Shown: piece after piece, positions 14,295-23,074 of the stretch
Layout: every line of letters begins with the position of its first letter
How positions within the stretch are numbered: the first letter of the stretch is position 1
Source: Tenacibaculum sp. Bg11-29
GTDB lineage: Bacteria > Bacteroidota > Bacteroidia > Flavobacteriales > Flavobacteriaceae
Direction: 5' to 3'
Assembly (NCBI RefSeq): GCF_002836595.1
Contig: NZ_PJBB01000003.1
Location: 1,797,001 to 1,861,000, forward strand
Length of the DNA stretch: 64,000 bases
Translations under genes and position numbers: made by a program
Notes under the pieces: generated by a model
Database searches by the model: none
Told to the model about the DNA's origin: nothing
What the model saw: the letters and a program-made list of their open reading frames with translations, nothing else

Positions 14295-16481
14295 TTATTT
14301 ACCTAAATCTAGTTGGTTTTTTACCAGATGATAATAACTTCCATTTAGTTTAATAAGTTCGTCATGTGTACCTTTTTCAATGATTTTCCCTTTATCTAAT
14401 ACCACTATTTGATGTGCATTTTTCACGGTACTTAATCGGTGAGCAATTACAACGGCTGTTTTATCAGAGAAGAACTCATTCAATTTTTCCATAATTACCT
14501 TTTCATTATTAGCATCTAGGGCAGAAGTAGCTTCGTCAAAAAACAAGAATCGTGGATTTTTATATACAGACCTAGCAATAAGTAGTCGTTGTTTTTGTCC
14601 AGTACTCAATCCGTTACCTTCACTACCTATTTTAGTATTGTACCCAAGTGGTAGCCCTTCTATATAATCCGCTATATTAGCTACATTTATAGCATGTGCT
14701 AATTTTTTTTTATCAACATAATCTTCACCTACGGCAATATTTTTAGCAATGGAATCATTAAAAATGTATCCTTCTTGCATTACTACACCACAGTTTCTTC
14801 TCCATTCTTTTTGAGAGATGTTTTTCAGGTTAAAATTATTTACCATAATATCTCCTTTATCTACTTGATAAAAACCAAGTAATAGTTTCATTAAAGTAGT
14901 TTTACCACTACCACTAACTCCAACAATGGCGGTAGTTTTATTTGCAGGTATTTCTAAGGATAAGTCGTTAAGTACAGGTTCTAATCCTCCCGTATATCTA
15001 AATGAAATATTATTTAATTTTATAACTGCATTTTCAGGAATGTGTGTAACTTTTTCATCGCCAGGTTTCTCTTCATCTTCCATATTATGAATTTCACCAA
15101 GCCTATCAATAGATATTTGAGCATCTTGTACGTCACGCATGAAATTAATTAATTGTGTAATTGGCCCATTTAATTGGCCAACGATATAACTAATAGCCAT
15201 CATCATACCCAATGTAATATCGCCGTCAATAACCAACTTAGCAGAAAGTACAGTTATGAACATATTCTTTAGTTCATTAATGAAATTAGAACCTACACTT
15301 TGAGTTTGTTCTAACGCTAAACTTTTAGTAGCTACTTTAAATAATCGAGCTTGTACATATTCCCAGTTCCAACGCATTCGGCGTTCGGCATTATGTAGCT
15401 TAATTTCTTGCATTCCGTTAATAAGTTCAATTACTTTACTTTGTTCTTGACTTACTTGTGAGAATCGTTTGTAATCTAATTCCTTACGTTTTTTAAAGAA
15501 GAATAATACCCATCCGAAGTATAAAACACTTCCTATAACGAATACTCCAAAAATTTGTAAACTATAATAGCCTAGTACTAAACTGAAAATAATTAGGTTG
15601 AAAAAAGAAAATAAAACAGTTAAAGAAGAAGTAGTTAATATTCGCTCTATTCGTTTATGATCATTAATTCTTTGTAATAAATCCCCCGTCATTCTTACAT
15701 CGAAATAGGAGATGGGTAGTTTCATTAATTTTATAAAAAAATCAGAGATTAATGAAATATTTATTCGAGTACTTAAGTGCAGTAAAATCCAACTTCGAAT
15801 AATTTCTAAAGAAGCTTTACCAACAAACAAAAATAATTGAGCAAATAAGATTAAATATATAAAGTTTAAATCTTGGTTTTTAATACCAACATCCACAATA
15901 CTTTGTGTTAAGAACGGAAGTATTAGTTGCAATAAACTTCCAGCAAGCAGTCCTATAATAAGCTGTACTATAAATTTTTTGTATTTGAATAAGTATTTGA
16001 ATATAAAAGAGAATCCAAATTTTTCATCTTCTTCAAATTCTTCATTATAAAAACGAGGGGTAGGTTCTACTAATAAAGCAATACCTTCTTCTGTATTTTC
16101 ATTAGCATTGTTACCAATCCAAGATTGAATAAACTCTGCTTTGGTAAAAGAGATTAATCCATGAGCAGGATCGGAAATATAAATAGAGTCTTTTTTAATT
16201 TTATAAAGTACTACATAGTGATTTTTATTCCAATGTAGTATACATGGTAATGGAGCTTCTTGCAGTTTATTATATGATAATTTTATCCCTAAAGATTTGA
16301 ACCCCATAGATTCCACAGCATCACTTAAACCGAGTAAACTACTACCTTCTCGAGTGGTTTCACTTAGTTTACGTAATTGTTGGGTGTTAATAGTTTTATC
16401 ATAATGTTTTGATATGATTTTTATACATGTAGGCCCACAATCTTTGGCTTCTGTTTGTTGGAAATTTGGAAATTTTTTCAA
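14295..16481 (-). CDS. Peptidase-containing ABC transporter (PCAT), copy 2
   Basis: 728 aa with the same domains and intact motifs as the gene at 5612: C15 and the NHYVV His of the C39 domain, the transmembrane domain, GVSGSGKTT, LSTGQKQR and FFDEATSALD. I count about eight or nine amino-acid differences over the full length (for example G28D, I335V, E629K region, and several in the last 20 residues). Such similarity is far above that of the flanking paralogues and suggests recent gene conversion or purifying exchange. Confidence 0.96.
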   Translation of the reverse strand: MKKFPNFQQTEAKDCGPTCIKIISKHYDKTINTQQLRKLSETTREGSSLLGLSDAVESMGFKSLGIKLSYNKLQEAPLPCILHWNKNHYVVLYKIKKDSIYISDPAHGLISFTKAEFIQSWIGNNANENTEEGIALLVEPTPRFYNEEFEEDEKFGFSFIFKYLFKYKKFIVQLIIGLLAGSLLQLILPFLTQSIVDVGIKNQDLNFIYLILFAQLFLFVGKASLEIIRSWILLHLSTRINISLISDFFIKLMKLPISYFDVRMTGDLLQRINDHKRIERILTTSSLTVLFSFFNLIIFSLVLGYYSLQIFGVFVIGSVLYFGWVLFFFKKRKELDYKRFSQVSQEQSKVIELINGMQEIKLHNAERRMRWNWEYVQARLFKVATKSLALEQTQSVGSNFINELKNMFITVLSAKLVIDGDITLGMMMAISYIVGQLNGPITQLINFMRDVQDAQISIDRLGEIHNMEDEEKPGDEKVTHIPENAVIKLNNISFRYTGGLEPVLNDLSLEIPANKTTAIVGVSGSGKTTLMKLLLGFYQVDKGDIMVNNFNLKNISQKEWRRNCGVVMQEGYIFNDSIAKNIAVGEDYVDKKKLAHAINVANIADYIEGLPLGYNTKIGSEGNGLSTGQKQRLLIARSVYKNPRFLFFDEATSALDANNEKVIMEKLNEFFSDKTAVVIAHRLSTVKNAHQIVVLDKGKIIEKGTHDELIKLNGSYYHLVKNQLDLGK

Positions 16482-16572
16482 AAAATTATTATTATTTTAT
16501 TAAAACTATTGATAATGAAATTCGACTAAAAGAAACTAAACTCTTTATTTTTTTCAATTTTTTAATGAAAAA

Positions 16573-16660
16573 TTATCCAATTACACAATGACCTCCGTCA
16601 TCACAAAAGGCATCATTACCATATTCATGTAAACACTGAATATTATAATAACTCCTCACT
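16573..16660 (-). pseudogene. Leaderless fragment of precursor 6
   Basis: The sequence repeats the 3' half of the precursor at 7888 (YYNIQCLHEYGNDAF, then CDDGGHCVIG and the stop). It then jumps, at a short CACTG-like stretch, directly into the distal part of the leader element (GTGTCTATTCTTCGC). About 125 bp, including the whole leader and start codon, are missing compared with copy 1. Confidence 0.85.
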
Positions 16661-16737
16661 GTATGTGTCTATTCTTCGCAAAAAAAATACTGTTCGGATA
16701 AGCAAGGTTCTTATAGAGTTTTGCTGTTTTTATAGAT

Positions 16738-18357
16738 TTATACGATTACTAATGGTTGATAGTTTTCTTCTAATTCTTCAATAAAGAAAATTAAGTCTGT
16801 TCTGTTGTACTCTTTTGGGAAAGATTTTCCATTAACTAAGACAGCTGGTGTAAAGTTTATAGCATTCGCTTTACACCATTTGTTTTCTTTTTTTAATTCA
16901 TTGAAATATTCTTCTTTCTCATTGCAATTCCCCCATTTTTCAAACCAGATATTTGGTTTTCCGACTTCATAAATTTCTGTCATAGCATTTAAACATTCTT
17001 CTTTCCCTTTTTCATTATAAATTTCTAGTAATTTAGCTGTAACTCTTACAGCCTCACTATTTTTATCCTTAGTATATATATTAAAACGGATAATTACCTT
17101 TATTTGAGAGTTGTATCTCTGTAGTATTTCATCAATATGCTTATGTACGGGTTTACAATGTCCACAAAAAGGGTTGGTTACAAGCACTATTTCTAAGTTT
17201 GAATTTGGGTTTCCAAAAATAATCTCATTACTGTTTTCTATTTGAGTATCTAGCTGTGGTGATTTTTGCAGTAAGCTTTCAAATAAGGTGTAGTTTCTTT
17301 TAAACTTCACATTTTCAATTTTTTCCTTTTTTAATTTATTAAGGTCGGTAAATAATGGTTTTATGTAGTTCCAAGATAACCAGGTGGTTAATGTAACTAA
17401 ACTAAAAACAACAACATCTGTAACTATAAATTCAGTAACATAAGTATTTGTAATTATAGGAGCTAAAGCTTGTAGCCATAAAACACCAACAATACTTAAA
17501 CAAAGCAAGCACCATTTTTTTACAACGGCATATTGATAGTATAATGAGTATAAAGTAACTGGAATTGCGACTAAGCTTATGGTGTATGAAATTGCTGGAT
17601 TAGCGGTTTGAAGAAATGTTAAAAGTGTTAAGCCTGTAAAATATAAAATACTAAAATCACTTAATTTATAGCCTCTAAATATTTCTGATCCTTTAGAAGT
17701 TAAAACAGCGTCACAATCTTTTTTTTCATCAGCTCCAGAACAAAAAGCATCACCTATTGTAGTTTTTAATCCCAGTTCTTGTTTTACGATAGCGACACTA
17801 ATTATGATACCAACAATAGATAGTATTAAATATATAGGTGCATATAAAGAAATTGCATTCTGATAAATTACAAAAGATGCAAGTATAGTTAAAGTACTTA
17901 ATGCAATAATTTTGGTAATACTAGAATTTGTTTTTAGTTGTACACTATCTTCAGATTGTTCTACAGCAACAATAATACCTGTGAATTTTTGAAGAAAATC
18001 ACTTTCAGAAATTTTCTCTTTTTTGTTTTCCGTGTTATATATAATATAGTTAGTCCCCTCTTTTTCTGCGGTAATTAAATCTTTATCTTGTTTAGTATTA
18101 ATTTGAGCTATAAAACAATTAGGTAACTGTAAAAGGGTTTCTGTATTTACTGGTACATCAGCAGCTACGTTCTCGATATTAAAATGATCTAAAACTCCTG
18201 TTATAGCATATAAACTAGGGTATGAAGGATGACTTTGTATTTGAAAAGAAAGTTCTTCTTTATCAAAAGATATTTGATTCTTTTTTAATAAGCGTTGTAC
18301 TAAGTTGATTAATGTATCTTTCAAAGTATAAAAATGTTTAGTTTCTATACTGTTCAA
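16738..18357 (-). CDS. C39-like / vitamin K epoxide reductase / thioredoxin fusion protein (copy 2)
   Basis: 539 aa, same three-part layout as the protein at 8781. A cysteine-less C39-like domain is followed by a VKOR domain with CSGADEKKDC and KWCLLC, then a thioredoxin-like domain with FCGHCKPVHKH. Divergence from copy 1 is substantial, especially in the first VKOR helices and near the C-terminus (residues 430-500). It begins MNSIETKHFYT; a TTG at the position used in copy 1 is also possible. Stop of the CHAT gene to start here is 9 nt, so the two are likely co-transcribed. Confidence 0.9.
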   Translation of the reverse strand: MNSIETKHFYTLKDTLINLVQRLLKKNQISFDKEELSFQIQSHPSYPSLYAITGVLDHFNIENVAADVPVNTETLLQLPNCFIAQINTKQDKDLITAEKEGTNYIIYNTENKKEKISESDFLQKFTGIIVAVEQSEDSVQLKTNSSITKIIALSTLTILASFVIYQNAISLYAPIYLILSIVGIIISVAIVKQELGLKTTIGDAFCSGADEKKDCDAVLTSKGSEIFRGYKLSDFSILYFTGLTLLTFLQTANPAISYTISLVAIPVTLYSLYYQYAVVKKWCLLCLSIVGVLWLQALAPIITNTYVTEFIVTDVVVFSLVTLTTWLSWNYIKPLFTDLNKLKKEKIENVKFKRNYTLFESLLQKSPQLDTQIENSNEIIFGNPNSNLEIVLVTNPFCGHCKPVHKHIDEILQRYNSQIKVIIRFNIYTKDKNSEAVRVTAKLLEIYNEKGKEECLNAMTEIYEVGKPNIWFEKWGNCNEKEEYFNELKKENKWCKANAINFTPAVLVNGKSFPKEYNRTDLIFFIEELEENYQPLVIV

Positions 18358-18366
18358 TAACTTAGA

Positions 18367-21048
18367 TTATGTTACCCTCTTTTTTTTATTTTTAAAATAA
18401 AAAAATAAAGTACTCATAAATATTACTCCTAATAGTAATATATATAGGTAGTTATGGTTTGTTAGTCTTACTTTTCCACCGTCACCAATTAATACAAAAG
18501 AAGCCCAATAATAAGGTGATTTTTCTGATAATGAATGATTGTTAAGGTATTCTCGTTTGGCATTGATTAATGCTACTGATTTTGATTTACCGTCCTTTAA
18601 GTTCTTGTAAAAGGAAGTCATTATATAGGTTGTTGATTTGTCATTTACATTCCATAGAGACGAAACTACAGATTTTGCTCCAGAATAAAAGAACCCTCTT
18701 GCAAGGCTTAAAACTCCTTCACCTGGTTTTATGTCTCCTAAATTCGTTTCACAAGCACTTAAAACAACTAAATCAGCATTGTTTTTATAGGTGTATAATT
18801 CGTGTAGTTTAAGTTCTTTGTTATAAAATGTTATAGAAGGATTATGATTTAAGGACGCATGAGTTGCTAAGTGAATTATTTTTGTATCCGAACTTTTATT
18901 GATGAAGTTTTCTTTAGAGGATTCATTATAAATGTAAATTTCACCATTTAATAAACCACCAATGGTTTCTACTTCTTTTTTTGAGTGTTTTAACTGAGGT
19001 TTCTTTGACGTGTTAAAATTAATAGGAGCAAAGCCAATAAAATCATTTACTGTTTTTCTTTTTCTTTTTGAATTAAACTTTAGGAAAGAATAAGAATAAG
19101 CATAGTTAATATTACAGTTTTCTAGTAAATAATTTAAACCGTTTTTATTTGTGTTTAAGGCTTCAAAAGGAATGTTTTCAAAATCGATATCAGAAATAAT
19201 AGTTATGTTTTTATTCTCAATAACCTCTCTAATTTCTTTTGAAGGAAATAATAATTCATAAAGAGAAAAAGAAACTTCTTTGAATCTTTTTAATTCATTT
19301 TTTCTAATAAGTGGTTTAGAAATAAGAATTTTGTATTCTTCTAATAATTTTAAAAATTGTTGAGCTTTCTCAATTTGAAATGAAATACTTTTTTTATTTG
19401 ATATTAACAAACCATATAAAGATGTCTTCTCTTCATTAGAACTAGGGCTACTTAAAGCATAGGATATTATAACTTCATTTTCAGGAAGTTGTTCAGTGAC
19501 TTTATTTAAAGAAAGTAATTTTCTGCTTTTGTTAGAATCGGTATACTGAGGGTGTTTTTTTTGAACAGAGTCTTTAAAAAAAGTGTAGTTTTCTTTTAAA
19601 TTAAATAATGAATCTTTTCTTTTGGGTGTAAGGATTTTACTTTCTAGTTGCAAAATGTTTTTTTTTAATAAAAGGTCTTTAGTAATTATTTTTAAAGGGA
19701 GTTTAAAGTTATTAATATTGTTATTAATGTTTACAGTTAATAAGAAAGCTTTGTTTTTTTCCATAAAACTAAACATTAAAAGATCGTTGTTTAGTAAATG
19801 AGATACCTGTACACCAAGTTTGTAAATACTAGAGATTTCTTTTCTCCATAAAAAATGAGTACTGTTTTCAGTACTGTATTGTATTATTATAGTTATTAAT
19901 TTATCTGCTAAATTAATCGTATTAATAGCTTTATTTAAGTAGTCATAATTGTTCGTTTTTTTAAATAAATAAATAAGAATTTCTGTTTTGCTTTTTAAAG
20001 CTTTAATTACATTTCTTTTATTTAAAATATTTATTAAGTCACTTTTTGGTAATGTAGAAATAGCATCTTTGTTTTTTACATTAAAACTAGTATTTAATGA
20101 TGTTTGAATATTAATTAAAGCTTTATTCAAATCTTTTTTTACAATATAATAATGCGCTAAATTTCTGTAAGCTTCAGAAGTTATGTGTTTTTCCACAAGA
20201 TTAAATTCAGAGCTTTTTTTTAAAAAAATAAAAGAACTATCGTTTCCCTTTTTTAAATATAATTCTCCTAAGTTTAAATAGGAAGCAGAAATTATTTTTT
20301 CGTTTTTTTCAAGAATAGCGTTGTTTAAATTTTTTAAATAATGATACTTTGCTTTCTTGTAGTTATATGATTTTTTGGAAGAGTATAGATATCCTAAATT
20401 TATATTTAAAGGATAAATATATTTAGAAACATTCAGATATGGGTTTTGTTGTATTATACTGTCTGCTTTCTTTAAATAAAAAAGTCCTAATTGATTACTT
20501 TCTTTTGTATTTAACTCTTGAGTTGTTAGAGAAAAATTAATACAGTGTGAAATAAAAGATCGTAGTGTAACATGTTTTTTTATTAAAGGAAGTCCTTTCT
20601 GGTAGAAAAAAAGTGATTTATATAAATCTCCTTTTATTCTATAAGATTTACCTAACTCACAATAAGATTGAGCTTTTTTTAAAGGAAAATAATTAGTTCT
20701 CGTTACTTTTGTGTAGTATAATATAGCATTTTCATGGTCTTTTGATTTTGCATAAAATTTACCTATGTTATATAAGGCATTTGAATAATTTTTGTTGTTG
20801 TCAAGACCTTTCTCTTCAAGAGTACTTATTTCTATTTTACCATATTTAATAGCTAGAGAGTAGTTCTTCTTTTTTTTATAAAAAAAAAAAGAAATATCAT
20901 GAGCTAATTTAGCATACTTACCATTTTTATCATGTAGGTTTAATATACTATCCGCTTTTTTTTCTGTGAAATTTTTATGTGGTTTTAACTGCCCATTGGC
21001 GTAAAAAGAATAAAATAGCATAAAAAGAAGGGGATAGTGTATTTTCAT
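18367..21048 (-). CDS. Exported TPR-CHAT protease-like protein (module 1)
   Basis: 893 aa. Signal peptide (MKIHYPLLFMLFYSFYANGQ), then tetratricopeptide repeats to about residue 400. A helical linker leads to a C-terminal CHAT domain (caspase-like) with the His of HLATHA (H730) and Cys of SACET (C766). A last transmembrane helix (YLYILLLGVIFMSTLFF) and a basic tail follow. CHAT proteins are related to separase and caspases. The signal peptide plus anchor place the protease in the periplasm, held at the membrane. It follows the small secreted protein at 21054 by 6 nt and is divergent from a sigma/TPR pair. Its substrate is unknown. Confidence 0.88.
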   Translation of the reverse strand: MKIHYPLLFMLFYSFYANGQLKPHKNFTEKKADSILNLHDKNGKYAKLAHDISFFFYKKKKNYSLAIKYGKIEISTLEEKGLDNNKNYSNALYNIGKFYAKSKDHENAILYYTKVTRTNYFPLKKAQSYCELGKSYRIKGDLYKSLFFYQKGLPLIKKHVTLRSFISHCINFSLTTQELNTKESNQLGLFYLKKADSIIQQNPYLNVSKYIYPLNINLGYLYSSKKSYNYKKAKYHYLKNLNNAILEKNEKIISASYLNLGELYLKKGNDSSFIFLKKSSEFNLVEKHITSEAYRNLAHYYIVKKDLNKALINIQTSLNTSFNVKNKDAISTLPKSDLINILNKRNVIKALKSKTEILIYLFKKTNNYDYLNKAINTINLADKLITIIIQYSTENSTHFLWRKEISSIYKLGVQVSHLLNNDLLMFSFMEKNKAFLLTVNINNNINNFKLPLKIITKDLLLKKNILQLESKILTPKRKDSLFNLKENYTFFKDSVQKKHPQYTDSNKSRKLLSLNKVTEQLPENEVIISYALSSPSSNEEKTSLYGLLISNKKSISFQIEKAQQFLKLLEEYKILISKPLIRKNELKRFKEVSFSLYELLFPSKEIREVIENKNITIISDIDFENIPFEALNTNKNGLNYLLENCNINYAYSYSFLKFNSKRKRKTVNDFIGFAPINFNTSKKPQLKHSKKEVETIGGLLNGEIYIYNESSKENFINKSSDTKIIHLATHASLNHNPSITFYNKELKLHELYTYKNNADLVVLSACETNLGDIKPGEGVLSLARGFFYSGAKSVVSSLWNVNDKSTTYIMTSFYKNLKDGKSKSVALINAKREYLNNHSLSEKSPYYWASFVLIGDGGKVRLTNHNYLYILLLGVIFMSTLFFYFKNKKKRVT

Positions 21049-21053
21049 GAAAA

Positions 21054-21527
21054 TTAATTGTGAAAGAGAAGGTTATTATTAGTATTACAACTTCCTGAAT
21101 ATATAGCAAAAGCAAAATTATTTCCACAGGGTGCTAGGATTTGGAGTAATTCTGGTTTAGATTTTACTATACCACCAGGAGGTAATTGATCAAGTTCATC
21201 ATCATCAACACCAACACCAATACCAGGAATACGGAAATATAGTTGTTCTTGATCAAAATATAAAATTTCATTACCATTGGAGCAATTAGAAATTTGAGAA
21301 ATAGGGGTGTTCAATTCACTACTAATACAGGCTCTTATCTGAGCTTTTTCTGAGTCATTAAGGAAGGCGTCGTAAGAAATAATTAATTTTTTTGTATAGC
21401 CAACAATACTTGCTTTTGAAAAATTTGTTTTTGTTGTTAAATTGTTGTTTGTTTTAGAGGTGAAATTAAAGGTTAAAAAAGCTATAAACAATAGCGTGAT
21501 TTTTAATGCTAAATTGAATTTTTTCAT
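21054..21527 (-). CDS. Small secreted protein of unknown function in the CHAT operon
   Basis: 157 aa with a signal peptide (MKKFNLALKITLLFIAFLTF). The mature part shows no family I recognise. It has four cysteines, an acidic patch GVDDDELDQLPPGG near residue 105 and an Asn-rich end. It is the first gene of the operon, 6 nt before the CHAT gene. As partner of an exported protease it could be a substrate, an inhibitor or a ligand; none of these can be told from sequence. Confidence 0.75.
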   Translation of the reverse strand: MKKFNLALKITLLFIAFLTFNFTSKTNNNLTTKTNFSKASIVGYTKKLIISYDAFLNDSEKAQIRACISSELNTPISQISNCSNGNEILYFDQEQLYFRIPGIGVGVDDDELDQLPPGGIVKSKPELLQILAPCGNNFAFAIYSGSCNTNNNLLFHN

Positions 21528-21632
21528 AAAATAAAATATTTTGTTTTCTTCTTTTTAGTTCGCCTTTTTTAAAAAAGTTACCCGCTAAAATATAAAAGTT
21601 TAATTTAGCACATCAATAAAAAATTTAAAATA

Positions 21633-22190
21633 ATGGGGGACATTTTTTTAAAAGCACTTGTTGATGGAGATTCTAGAAAAATAATTCTTATTTATAATGA
21701 GAATTATACTTCTGTGAAAAAATTTGTGCTTCAAAATAAAGGAGGAATTGCGGATGCTGAAGATGTTTTTCAAAAAGCATTACTGCAAATAACGGTAAGG
21801 TATAAAAAAGAAAAGTTTAAGATAAATACAAGCTTTAATGCTTATTTATTTACTGTTTGCAAAAACTTATGGCGTAGGGAATTAAATAAATCAAAAAACA
21901 AGGTAACAAACACCGAAATTATTGAACTAGTAAGTGAAGATCAAGATAATTCTTTAGCGTATTTAGAATTAAAGAGGCAAGAATTATTTGTAGAAAAGCT
22001 AGGTGAAATATCTGAAAACTGTAAAAAAGTACTAACGCTATTTTTTGCAAAAACACCATATGCAGAAATAGTAAATAGTACAGATTATAGTTCAGAAACT
22101 GTAGTTCGACAACGAGTTTTTAAATGCAAGAAAAAACTTACAGAATTAATTAAAAAAGATGTTAAATATAATTCATTAAAAGAATTATGA
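21633..22190 (+). CDS. ECF-type RNA polymerase sigma factor (module 1)
   Basis: 185 aa. Sigma region 2 spans about residues 15-90 (DAEDVFQKALLQI, FNAYLFTVCKNLWRRELNK). Region 4 has a helix-turn-helix near 130-165 (CKKVLTLFFAKTPYAEIVNS). It overlaps the next gene by 4 nt (ATGA), a common arrangement for a sigma factor and its regulator. It is divergent from the CHAT operon, which is a plausible target. Confidence 0.88.
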   Translation: MGDIFLKALVDGDSRKIILIYNENYTSVKKFVLQNKGGIADAEDVFQKALLQITVRYKKEKFKINTSFNAYLFTVCKNLWRRELNKSKNKVTNTEIIELVSEDQDNSLAYLELKRQELFVEKLGEISENCKKVLTLFFAKTPYAEIVNSTDYSSETVVRQRVFKCKKKLTELIKKDVKYNSLKEL

Positions 22191-22984
22191 GTTTAGAAGA
22201 AGACATATTAATAGAAAATTATTTAAAAGAAGCGCTTTCTGAATCTGAAGAAAAAGATTTTTCAGAAAGAATGTCGAATGATGATAGTTTTAGAGAAAAA
22301 GTAATTTTCGAAAAGCAACTTTTCGAAACATTAAATGAAAGTGATTGGAGTTTTATTGAAAATACTAATTCAGAAGAATTGAAAACTCTAGATAGTGTTT
22401 TTAAAAGTGATGATGTAAAAAAAACAAAAGAAGCTATTTCAATGGCTTATGAAAAGTATAGTAGTTCTAAGAAGAAGACCTTAAAATTATCTTATATAGC
22501 AGCAGCTAGTGTAGCGATACTTATTGCTGTTTATAGTTTGTTTTACACAACAAATTATTCACCTAATGAATTGTATGCTGTATATATACAACCTAATGAA
22601 TTGCATTCTAATATTAGTAGAGGTGAAGAGAGTAAGATTAAAGATTTAGCTATAGGCGAAACTTATTTTAATGATAAAAATTATAGTAAAGCCTTACCTG
22701 TTTTTGTAAAAGTATTGCCTGAAAATAAAAATAATGCTTCTATATATTTATATATTGCTATTTCTCAAATAGAATTAAGTAAATATAATGAGGCTAAAGC
22801 AACACTAGATAATTTAATTAATAGCGACTTAATTGATGCTGAAAAGGGATATTGGTATAAGAGTTTGTTATTTGTGAAATCTAATCAATTACAAGAGGCT
22901 AAGGAGCAATTAAAGTTTGTTATTAAGAATTCCTATTTTAAACATAAAGAAGCTAAAGAGTTATTAAGTAAGTTAGATAATTAG
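22187..22984 (+). CDS. Membrane TPR protein, probable anti-sigma factor (module 1)
   Basis: 265 aa. An acidic N-terminal cytoplasmic region of about 95 residues precedes one transmembrane helix near 101-120 (LSYIAAASVAILIAVYSLFY). A C-terminal part with two or three TPR-like repeats (LYIAISQIELSKYNEAKATL) would be periplasmic. Gene order and 4-nt overlap with the sigma gene suggest an anti-sigma factor, but it has no zinc-binding HxxxCxxC motif. It is paralogous in layout to the protein at 25965. Confidence 0.75.
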   Translation: MSLEEDILIENYLKEALSESEEKDFSERMSNDDSFREKVIFEKQLFETLNESDWSFIENTNSEELKTLDSVFKSDDVKKTKEAISMAYEKYSSSKKKTLKLSYIAAASVAILIAVYSLFYTTNYSPNELYAVYIQPNELHSNISRGEESKIKDLAIGETYFNDKNYSKALPVFVKVLPENKNNASIYLYIAISQIELSKYNEAKATLDNLINSDLIDAEKGYWYKSLLFVKSNQLQEAKEQLKFVIKNSYFKHKEAKELLSKLDN

Positions 22985-23031
22985 TCATTCCGAATAAAAT
23001 GGAAGAATCTGATAATAGTAACTTTATAATA

Positions 23032-23067
23032 ATTACATGTCTTTTTGAAATAATTAAGACATGTAAT
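23032..23067. terminator. Bidirectional terminator between the TPR gene and uvrA
   Basis: ATTACATGTCTT and AAGACATGTAAT form a 12-bp stem with a 12-nt loop, flanked by A/T runs. It lies between the converging ends of the TPR gene (22984) and uvrA (23075). Confidence 0.7.
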
Positions 23068-23074
23068 AATTTTA

